DNA from: Candidatus Aenigmatarchaeota archaeon
GTDB lineage: Archaea > Aenigmatarchaeota > Aenigmatarchaeia > PWEA01 > JAGHBM01
Length of the DNA: 6,581 nt
Direction: 5' to 3'
Assembly: GCA_023133195.1 (NCBI GenBank)
Contig: JAGLWW010000044.1
Span: 1-6,581 of the forward strand
Made by a program: the position numbers and the translations under genes. Position 1 is the first letter of the stretch. Every line of letters begins with the position of its first letter. Below the pieces are notes generated by a model. That model had not been told where the DNA came from. It ran no database searches and saw only the letters and a list, made by a program, of their open reading frames with translations. Below, one piece after another: positions 1 to 5,859 of this stretch.

Positions 1-1
1 G

Positions 2-430
2 CTTGATGTAGGATGTGGAATAGGTGAATTTTTAGAGACACACCCAAACTCAGTTGGTTGTGATATAAACAAAAATTCTATAAAATATTGTCATGATAAA
101 AATCTAATGGTTTTTTATTGCAATATAGAAAAAAATACACCAAAAGAAACATATGATGGTATATTTTGTTCTAATGTTATCGAACATCTGAAAAATTATA
201 CAAATGGATTAAATAATATCAACGAATCTCTTAAAGAAGGTGGTATCTTAATTATCTTGCTACCGAATAAAAGAGGTTACAAACGTGATAAAACACACAA
301 TCCTAAATTTAATTATAATGAATTAATTATATGGTTAAAAAATAAAAATTATAAAATCAAAAAATCAAATCTCTTAAAACTACCAATACCACTGTGTTTT
401 AACGACATAGTTCTTATTTGCAAGAAATAA
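2..430 (+). CDS. Class I SAM-dependent methyltransferase, 5' end missing
   Basis: The reading frame is open from base 2 to the TAA at 428-430, giving 142 visible residues. Visible residue 1 already lies in motif I (LDVGCGIGEFL), the glycine-rich SAM-binding loop, so the true start is left of the window by probably a few dozen residues. The acidic residue ending strand beta-2 (GCDINKNSI, Asp21) should contact the SAM ribose. A YDGIFCSNVIEHL segment (about 51-63) matches the post-motif region of the Methyltransf_11/UbiE-like group, and LKEGGILIILLPN follows as the motif III strand. The C-terminus is short with no extra domain. A small-molecule methyltransferase acting on a sugar or lipid intermediate fits the locus, but the substrate is unknown. 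The ATG at 107 is internal: starting there would delete the SAM-binding loop. The stop abuts the stop of the convergent glycosyltransferase. Confidence 0.88.
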   Translation, partial: LDVGCGIGEFLETHPNSVGCDINKNSIKYCHDKNLMVFYCNIEKNTPKETYDGIFCSNVIEHLKNYTNGLNNINESLKEGGILIILLPNKRGYKRDKTHNPKFNYNELIIWLKNKNYKIKKSNLLKLPIPLCFNDIVLICKK

Positions 431-1402
431 TTAAAATTTATTTATTTTTAACAAACCAAAAAAAGCTCCAACGTGCCAAAATACTAGTCTATACCAATAA
501 AGAAAATAAACTAAAAAAACTTCTGCTTTTTTAAACATAAGAAATTCTTTTATAATTATGATTAAAAATATGAAATTTAAAACAAAAAAAGAGAAAAATG
601 AAAAAAATAATAATTGTCTAACAAAAACTGATAAAAATAAAAATAAAACCATTGTAACAAAGAATATTGGTTGATATATCATCCACCATGGATTTATATT
701 ATCCTTTTTTATTCCTCCTGTTCTTTTATTATATACTATAAATGCATATTTTCCTGAATTTATTTGCTGTTTCGTGTAATTTTTCAACGAAGCCCTATGA
801 TAATGCTCAACTTTTATTTCTGGATCAAACCAAATCTTTTTATTTAATTTCCTCAATCTATAACCAAATTCAGTATCATAAGCTATTGGTAAGCTTTCAT
901 CAAATAACATTTTTTCTATAATTTCTTTTTTCATTGCCAAGTTCATATTTGGATGCCTATTAACATAACCAACTTTTGTAGACAAGAATCTATAATCAAG
1001 ATCATATCCTATCAATCTTTGCAAAAAATCTGCTTTTTTTGGTGTCATTCCTATCCCACCAACAATCTCTTTACCATTTTCTATATTTTTAACAATATTA
1101 ATAAGCCAATTTTTATCGGCGACACAATCACCATCCAACAGAGCAATAATATCCCCTTTAAGTAAATTATTTTTTATAGCGTAATTAAAAGCTTCTGGTT
1201 GAGAACATTTTAATTCTATAACTTTAATTTTAGTGTATTTTTTTGAATAATTTTTGAGAATTTCCTGTGTACCGTCTGTTGATAAAGAATCTACTATAAT
1301 TATATTATATGATTCTTTGAAACTCTGATTTAATAAAGAATCTAAACACATTCTAATTGTATTTTTAACGTTTTTTACTGTTATTAGAATTGTTACCTTC
1401 AC
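431..1402 (-). CDS. Family 2 glycosyltransferase, ExoA-like, with C-terminal membrane anchor
   Basis: A 323-residue inverting GT-A glycosyltransferase that should transfer a sugar from a nucleotide donor to a lipid- or glycan-linked acceptor at the cytoplasmic membrane face. The N-terminus has the nucleotide-binding strand (VTILITVKN), then IIIVDSLSTDGT, then the metal-binding DGD at about 90-92. The acceptor/catalytic region follows as AYDTEFGYRLRKL (Asp at about 176), then HYHRASLKNY. Three hydrophobic segments at roughly 242-262, 264-286 and 294-317 anchor the C-terminus. The arrangement resembles succinoglycan ExoA-type GT2 proteins; this is family-level recognition only. I chose the GTG at 1402 because a GGAGG lies 7 nt upstream; the in-frame TTG at 1405 would leave only 4 nt. 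The gene overlaps the end of the radical SAM gene by 38 nt, so the two are probably co-transcribed and translationally coupled. The membrane-segment DNA is extremely AT-rich (8 G+C in 541-600). Confidence 0.9.
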   Translation of the reverse strand: MKVTILITVKNVKNTIRMCLDSLLNQSFKESYNIIIVDSLSTDGTQEILKNYSKKYTKIKVIELKCSQPEAFNYAIKNNLLKGDIIALLDGDCVADKNWLINIVKNIENGKEIVGGIGMTPKKADFLQRLIGYDLDYRFLSTKVGYVNRHPNMNLAMKKEIIEKMLFDESLPIAYDTEFGYRLRKLNKKIWFDPEIKVEHYHRASLKNYTKQQINSGKYAFIVYNKRTGGIKKDNINPWWMIYQPIFFVTMVLFLFLSVFVRQLLFFSFFSFFVLNFIFLIIIIKEFLMFKKAEVFLVYFLYWYRLVFWHVGAFFGLLKINKF

Positions 1403-2837
1403 CAAAAAGCCTCCATGCTGTTCTTATATTTTCTTTTAATTCTGATAAACTAGTTGTTTTTATCAATCTTCCAAATATATAAGATAATCTCAAATAGAAA
1501 CTTTTATTGGCTTTTTTCAATAATTCTTTCAATTCTTTATTTGATAAATTTGGATACTCTATAATAGATTGCTTGAGAGGATCTGTTGGAATATAATCTC
1601 CTGTTGTAATCCAACCATTCTTCAATGCAATGTCATGGAACTCTGTTCCTGGGAATGGTGTACATACTTGAAACATAACTAAATCAGCACCAATTCTCTT
1701 AGAAATTTCTATGTCTTTGTTTATACTTTTCTTTGTTTGTAAAGGAGATACACCCATTAATATGTTCAATTTAGCATCTATTTTATATTTCTTAAGCAAC
1801 GTTATTGCTTTAAATAGTGTTTCTACTTTCATATCTTTTTTTATGTCATCAAGAATCTTTTGGTCAAAGGACTCTATACCAATATCTATGTACTTACAAC
1901 CCGCTTCGGACATTGCTTTAACTATTTTTTCATTTAAATGATCTGCTCTAGATAAACATCCCCATTCAATATCCAATTTTTTTATTCCGTTGCATATTTC
2001 TATTGCTCTTTTCTCACCCCAGATAAACTGATCATCTAATATAGAAATTGATGCGTAACCTTCTTTCTTTAATTGTTTAAACTCTTCGATTACACTCCAA
2101 GAAGACCTTAAACCAACACCTGGTTTACTATAATCACATTTAACTTTTCTCCATTCCAATTCTCTAGCAAAAGAACTAGAGTTTGGTATACAATAGTAAC
2201 ATCTATGAGAACATCCCCTAGAGGTTATCATTACTGTAAACGGTTTTCTAGAAAATTTTGGATTATAATAATTTTTGCTATTCAAAAGATGTCTCGCTGG
2301 AAATGGTAAATCATTTAAATTCTCTATTACACCTCTTGTTTCTGTATGAATTATTTTTTTATTCTTTAAAAAACTTATACCTTTTATTTTATCTAGAGAT
2401 TTGTTTTTTTTCAAAGACTGAACTAACTCTAAAAATGTGTATTCTGGTTCACCTCTCACAACAAAAGTTTTTTCATCAAAAATATATTTTTCTGGTTTAA
2501 AAGTTGGTTGTGGACCAAAAAATATTATAGGTTTGTTTCTTTTCAATTTTCTTATTATTTTATGGGCTTTTTTATCTGTTTCTTCTGAAAGAAAAACAGT
2601 ATAAAATGAGTATATATCACTATTATCATTATTTATATATTCCTCAAATTTATTTTTGTCCCAATTCTCTGTTACAGCATCAATATATTTTACTTCATAA
2701 CCATTTTTTTCTAATATGGCTGCTACATATAATATAAAAATATTAGGTATTGGATATACCCCATAATTACATCCAAATACCCTCTCTGCTGGAGGATGTT
2801 CTTCTAAAGATGGTGGTATAATAAATGATATTTTCAT
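1365..2837 (-). CDS. Radical SAM protein with N-terminal B12-binding-like domain
   Basis: A 490-residue member of the B12-binding-domain radical SAM superfamily (BchE/HpnP/HpnJ-like architecture). Residues about 1-150 look like the Rossmann-type cobalamin-binding module: MKISFIIPP start, PNIFILYVAAILEKNGYEV at 31-49, FFGPQPTFKPE, and VVRGEPEYTFLEL at 127-138. The radical SAM core follows, with CxxxCxxC at Cys209, Cys213 and Cys216 (bases 2190-2213) to ligate the 4Fe-4S cluster. Downstream are ILDDQFIWG (266-274), WGCLSRADHLNEKIVKAM (292-309), DIGIESFDQKIL and CTPFPGTEFHDIA (392-404). These enzymes cleave SAM reductively and commonly methylate or rearrange unreactive carbons; the substrate here is not evident. 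Position beside glycosyltransferases suggests a sugar or polyprenyl/lipid substrate (inference). The tail after about 480 is Asn/Ser/Lys-rich and is where the next gene begins. The ATG at 2837 fits the domain start; no clear SD precedes it, suggesting a leaderless or nearly leaderless transcript. Confidence 0.9.
   Translation of the reverse strand: MKISFIIPPSLEEHPPAERVFGCNYGVYPIPNIFILYVAAILEKNGYEVKYIDAVTENWDKNKFEEYINNDNSDIYSFYTVFLSEETDKKAHKIIRKLKRNKPIIFFGPQPTFKPEKYIFDEKTFVVRGEPEYTFLELVQSLKKNKSLDKIKGISFLKNKKIIHTETRGVIENLNDLPFPARHLLNSKNYYNPKFSRKPFTVMITSRGCSHRCYYCIPNSSSFARELEWRKVKCDYSKPGVGLRSSWSVIEEFKQLKKEGYASISILDDQFIWGEKRAIEICNGIKKLDIEWGCLSRADHLNEKIVKAMSEAGCKYIDIGIESFDQKILDDIKKDMKVETLFKAITLLKKYKIDAKLNILMGVSPLQTKKSINKDIEISKRIGADLVMFQVCTPFPGTEFHDIALKNGWITTGDYIPTDPLKQSIIEYPNLSNKELKELLKKANKSFYLRLSYIFGRLIKTTSLSELKENIRTAWRLFGEGNNSNNSKKR
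1410..1414 (-). promoter_or_regulatory. Shine-Dalgarno sequence deciding the GT2 start
   Basis: The minus strand reads GGAGG here, inside the Trp-Arg codons near the end of the radical SAM gene, 7 nt before GTG at 1402. It is a full core anti-16S match. It favours GTG 1402 over TTG 1405 and implies that ribosomes enter the downstream gene within the overlap. Confidence 0.65.
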
Positions 2838-2881
2838 ATTTTAACACTTGTTTTTATTTATTAAAAAAGACTTTAATATTT
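2838..2881. promoter_or_regulatory. Divergent bidirectional promoter region, probably archaeal TATA-type
   Basis: This 44-bp gap separates two divergent start codons and is the only substantial intergenic space in the window. At its centre is an AT-only inverted repeat: TTTTTA (2851-2856), TTTAT spacer, TAAAAA (2862-2867). Its midpoint (2859) lies 22-23 bp from both start codons. Neither gene has a convincing SD upstream. TATA-like boxes are TTTATTTA (2853-2860) on the plus strand and TTTAATAA (2865-2858) on the minus strand. Their centres lie about 25 bp from the start codons, as expected of archaeal leaderless promoters, where TATA sits about 25-30 bp before the transcription start. Sequence and spacing are observed; promoter function is inferred, and AT-rich DNA produces such boxes easily. 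Confidence 0.45.
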
Positions 2882-3559
2882 ATGCATATAATCGCTGTAA
2901 TACCGGGTTATAATGTAGAGAAAACAGTTGGAAAGATGGTTAAAGAGACCAAAAAACATGTAGATGAAATTATTTACGTAGATGATGGTTCCAGTGATAA
3001 TAGTGTCAAAATGGCAAAAAAATCAGGAGCTAAGGTAGTCAAACTATATTTTAATCACGGTAAAGGGTTTGCTCTGAGAACTGGAATTTATTTGGCCTTA
3101 GAAAATGGCGCTGATGTAATTGTAACACTAGACTCCGACGGTCAACATTATCCAAAAGACATACCTAGATTTTTAGAAAAAATAAAAGAAAGCTTTGATG
3201 TTGTAATAGGTTCCAGATATGCGGGGAAATTCTACACATTTCCGAGAAACGTTATAGGTAATTTTGGCTTGAACTTTATGACAAATTTGTTTTCATACGG
3301 TCCACAAAACCTACTCAGACACAAATGGCTGGGAGATACTCAATCGGGTTTCAGAGCTTTCAAGATAGATGCTATCAGAAAGATGAATTTAAAAGCAAAA
3401 AGATATGAAATAGAGGGAGAAATGATATTTGAAATTGCTATAAATAATTTAAAGGTTAAAGAAATACCTATAATTACAAAAGCAAAAATTAGGGGTGTGA
3501 CGATTTGGGATGGAATAGACAACGCCAAGTTTTTATTTAAAAAAAGATTTAAACTGTAA
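2882..3559 (+). CDS. DPM1-like family 2 glycosyltransferase (polyprenyl-phosphate hexose synthase)
   Basis: A 225-residue soluble GT-A enzyme of the dolichol-phosphate mannose/glucose synthase subfamily. The expected reaction moves a hexose from GDP- or UDP-sugar to dolichyl (polyprenyl) phosphate on the cytoplasmic side. Visible motifs are the first strand IIAVIPGYN, VDDGSSDNS (33-41), HGKGFALRTG (59-68), the metal-binding DSD within TLDSDGQHYP (82-91), IGSRYAG (109-115), and the subfamily signature GDTQSGFRAF (151-160), followed by YEIEGEM (175-181). There is no transmembrane segment, as in the single-domain DPM1 class. Sugar identity (Man, Glc or other) cannot be read. The ATG at 2882 is chosen because it starts directly at the first GT-A strand. 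An in-frame ATG at 2825 would add 19 hydrophobic residues and overlap the divergent gene. All ten Arg codons are AGA/AGG. The gene lies 23 bp upstream of the GT-C transferase, its probable partner. Confidence 0.9.
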   Translation: MHIIAVIPGYNVEKTVGKMVKETKKHVDEIIYVDDGSSDNSVKMAKKSGAKVVKLYFNHGKGFALRTGIYLALENGADVIVTLDSDGQHYPKDIPRFLEKIKESFDVVIGSRYAGKFYTFPRNVIGNFGLNFMTNLFSYGPQNLLRHKWLGDTQSGFRAFKIDAIRKMNLKAKRYEIEGEMIFEIAINNLKVKEIPIITKAKIRGVTIWDGIDNAKFLFKKRFKL

Positions 3560-3569
3560 TGAAATGTCA

Positions 3570-3574
3570 GAGGT
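3570..3574 (+). promoter_or_regulatory. Shine-Dalgarno sequence for the GT-C gene
   Basis: GAGGT lies in the short gap after the DPM1-like gene, 8 nt before the ATG at 3583. It supports that start over the out-of-frame ATG at 3575, and suggests independent ribosome entry on a shared transcript. Confidence 0.6.
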
Positions 3575-3582
3575 ATGAATAA

Positions 3583-5157
3583 ATGGAAATTAAAGAAAAA
3601 CATATTTGGTATGGAATATTTCTCTTGATTTTATTAATATCTTTTGGTATAAATCTCAAAGTTGCTACTTCTACTCCAATAATATTTGGTGATGAGGGAT
3701 ACTTTGCTTCCAGAGGTTTGTGGGTATTGGAGAATCTGGAAATACCAAAATATTGGCATATTTATAGTGAAAATACCCTATTTAACACCTTTGATTTAGA
3801 AATTCAATCTATAGTATTTCTTGTCTCTTCATTTTTTGCAATAGGGGGTGAAACGTTGGTAAAGATGTTAGATCCCATACTAGTTATACTAACTGGATTA
3901 ATGACATTTCTTTTGGCAAGAAAACTTTATTCTGGCAAAGTCGGTGTCTTAAGCTTGTTTTTCTTTTTGATTTTACCTTGCGTTATAACATATGGTATTT
4001 TTCTTTATGGAGATATGTTATTTACACTTTTTATGGTTTCTTCAGTATATTTCCTTGTAAGAGCTGTAAAAGAGGATTCTAATAAATATATTATATTATC
4101 AGGAATTTATGGTGGCTTTGCAATCTTTACTAAAGAAACTGGTTTTTTGATTGTTCTGATTTATTTGGTTACTTTTCTCTTTTATAGAAAAAATTGGCTA
4201 AAAAGATTTTTAACGTTACTTTTAATAACTTCTATCATTGTAATACCTTGGTATGGTCTTCATAACTATGTTTTATTAGGAAATCCAGGTATTCCCGTGA
4301 TTGAAAATTATTTCCCGCGTAGTTGGCACTCTCCTGATATTGAAATATTGAATGAAGAAACGTTAAAACTTCATACTACTGGAACTTATGCAGGAATTTT
4401 TCAGTATGGTATCTTGAATTACATACAATTTTCATATGGTCTCGGTGCTTTCATGTTCATTTTAATGGGTATATCTTATTTGCTTTATAGAAAAAACAAA
4501 GACGACATGATGATATTGCTTTGGATGTTTCTTTTAATTGCTTTTGTATCTTATTACACCGGAGGTGAAGGAAAAGTTGAGGCTTTATCGAGATGGCTCA
4601 TGCCGGTTATGCCATTGTTTGCTATCTCCGCGGGTTTATCTACAGAAAAAATTTATAATTTTCTGAAGAGTTACGGAGAAAATGTGGGCAAAGTAATTGG
4701 AATCTTGTTTATTTTTATGATTGTGATTTTTGGTTTGTCTTCTGCCAACGTCAAAGCTGCCAGTTTAGAACCAATAAAAACATGGTCTCCTGCTTTCATA
4801 AATGGATGTGACTGGATTAGAAGAAATACTCCTGAGGACTCTAACATAGTCTCTATTTGGGTACATCATGGGATGTATCACTGTAAAAGGGATGTTGATT
4901 GGGTTTTCTTACCAAATAAAGATATTATAGTTCTTGATGCAAATGACACGTCATATGATTTATTAAAAAAAGAGGGTATGAACTACATATACTTCCAAAA
5001 ATTTTCTATCTCATTTGAAAAGACTGCAGAAGTCTATCCAGTCGAATTCGTAAGATATATAAAAAATTCAGATAAATTTGAAAAAGTTTATGAATATCCA
5101 GAAAACTGTTTATATGGTCAGGGGAATGATTGTGTAGTTGTTTATAAAATAAAATAA
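3583..5157 (+). CDS. PMT/ArnT-like GT-C glycosyltransferase, polytopic membrane protein
   Basis: A 524-residue integral membrane protein with the GT-C layout of the dolichyl-phosphate-mannose protein mannosyltransferase and ArnT families (GT39/GT83). Such enzymes take a sugar from a polyprenyl-phosphate donor and transfer it outside the cytoplasm. The first membrane helix (about 10-25) is followed by an external loop with FGDEGYFASRG (35-45); its Asp37-Glu38 pair matches the conserved acidic pair expected at the active site. Further hydrophobic helices lie around 97-113, 119-141, 144-160, 169-181, 186-202, 208-224, 287-302, 309-326, 338-352 and 370-387. FTKETGFL (182-189) and SRWLMPVMPLFAISAG (336-351) resemble conserved GT39/83 stretches. 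Residues about 388-524 form a soluble, probably extracytoplasmic domain starting near WSPAFINGCDWIRRNTPEDS. Four of the five cysteines (409, 434, 509, 517) are in it. Its acceptor is unknown: protein, lipid or glycan. The upstream DPM1-like enzyme probably makes its donor. Confidence 0.87.
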   Translation: MEIKEKHIWYGIFLLILLISFGINLKVATSTPIIFGDEGYFASRGLWVLENLEIPKYWHIYSENTLFNTFDLEIQSIVFLVSSFFAIGGETLVKMLDPILVILTGLMTFLLARKLYSGKVGVLSLFFFLILPCVITYGIFLYGDMLFTLFMVSSVYFLVRAVKEDSNKYIILSGIYGGFAIFTKETGFLIVLIYLVTFLFYRKNWLKRFLTLLLITSIIVIPWYGLHNYVLLGNPGIPVIENYFPRSWHSPDIEILNEETLKLHTTGTYAGIFQYGILNYIQFSYGLGAFMFILMGISYLLYRKNKDDMMILLWMFLLIAFVSYYTGGEGKVEALSRWLMPVMPLFAISAGLSTEKIYNFLKSYGENVGKVIGILFIFMIVIFGLSSANVKAASLEPIKTWSPAFINGCDWIRRNTPEDSNIVSIWVHHGMYHCKRDVDWVFLPNKDIIVLDANDTSYDLLKKEGMNYIYFQKFSISFEKTAEVYPVEFVRYIKNSDKFEKVYEYPENCLYGQGNDCVVVYKIK

Positions 5158-5163
5158 TGTTCT

Positions 5164-5859
5164 TCATGTCTCTTCTGTTGTACCGTTCAACATGTTAATT
5201 ATGCTACTATCATTAAATAAAAAATCAATTACAGATAAATTAGGTACAAAACCGTCCCATAATTGTTTGTATATAGGATGTTTGAAATCATAGTATTTTA
5301 ATTCAATGTCGTCGCCTTTAAACTTTTTTTCTTCCATATAATTTCTACCACCAAACCCAGAAAGATACGTATCAGCACCCAATTTTTTACAGATATCAAT
5401 TAATAAATCTGTGCCATTTCCTGATGCATTTAGCTCTGATGCCCTAATAAATTTAACATTTTTTATGCCCGACAACTCACAAATTAGTTTAATGAGACTT
5501 TCATTCAAGTCAATTAATTTTTCCCATTTTCTCTCATAAATTTCTTCTAAGAAATGTCCATACTCATTGAAAAGAGGTGCTTTTGAATAATTGAAAAATA
5601 TTGTCTTCCAATGAACTTTGTTCCAGAGTTTACTATTATCTATTTCAACCTCATTTATCAATTGACCGTAGCGACCCTTTGTTAAGACGTTAACAGTTAA
5701 CCACACACCACCATTTTGTGTCTTAATTTTGTTTCTATTAATGAAGCTGTTTTTTGTATAATTTACGTTATCCAGAAGTACAAAAACGTCAGATTTTGCA
5801 ATCTTATAAAAATATCCCAACCAAGGAATATAATTGGGTTGATGAATACCAACTATCAT
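5164..5859 (-). CDS. WbqC family protein
   Basis: A complete 231-residue WbqC-like protein. The family hallmark opens it: HQPNYIPWLGYFYKIAKSD at 6-24, then VLLDNVNYTKNSFINRNKI (28-46). Also typical are TYLSGFGGRNYMEE (164-177) and the closing DFKHPIYKQLWDGFVPNLSVIDFLFN (191-216). WbqC proteins sit in O-antigen and capsule clusters of bacteria and in archaeal surface-glycan loci. To my knowledge their biochemical activity is not firmly established, though tailoring of an amino-sugar nucleotide is often supposed. The ATG at 5859 immediately follows the TAA (5862-5860) of the aminotransferase with no gap, so translation is probably coupled; the upstream GTGGT is only a weak SD. The coupling suggests that it acts on, or right after, the aminotransferase product (inference). 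No signal peptide or membrane segment is visible, so it is cytoplasmic. The gene ends in TGA, 6 bp from the convergent GT-C stop. Confidence 0.88.
   Translation of the reverse strand: MIVGIHQPNYIPWLGYFYKIAKSDVFVLLDNVNYTKNSFINRNKIKTQNGGVWLTVNVLTKGRYGQLINEVEIDNSKLWNKVHWKTIFFNYSKAPLFNEYGHFLEEIYERKWEKLIDLNESLIKLICELSGIKNVKFIRASELNASGNGTDLLIDICKKLGADTYLSGFGGRNYMEEKKFKGDDIELKYYDFKHPIYKQLWDGFVPNLSVIDFLFNDSSIINMLNGTTEET

Noticed and set aside
437..449. T-rich tract as an annotated terminator for the methyltransferase
   Set aside because: U-rich archaeal terminators are plausible, but comparable T-rich runs occur throughout this AT-rich window and there is no hairpin, so it is not listed as a feature.
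953..1165. Plus-strand open frame of 70 codons inside the GT2 gene
   Set aside because: It lies antisense to clearly conserved glycosyltransferase motifs, encodes no recognisable domain and has no convincing ribosome binding site.
1711..2500. Plus-strand open frames (1711-1941 and 2258-2500) antisense to the radical SAM gene
   Set aside because: Their Phe/Leu/Ser-rich translations are what AT-rich coding DNA gives when read backwards; no motif or upstream signal supports them.
2825..2881. Longer start for the DPM1-like gene at ATG 2825, adding a 19-residue hydrophobic N-terminus
   Set aside because: It would overlap the start of the divergent radical SAM gene by 13 bp and occupy the only promoter space. 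The GT-A fold begins exactly at the ATG at 2882, and DPM1-class enzymes need no signal sequence.
3575..3585. ATG at 3575 as the start of the gene after the DPM1-like gene
   Set aside because: It is out of frame with the GT-C protein and sits directly against the GAGGT motif with no spacer, whereas the ATG at 3583 has an 8-nt spacer and opens the long conserved frame.
3340..3603. Minus-strand open frame across the DPM1/GT-C junction
   Set aside because: It is antisense to the conserved DTQSGFRAF region and has a low-complexity hydrophobic translation typical of a shadow frame.
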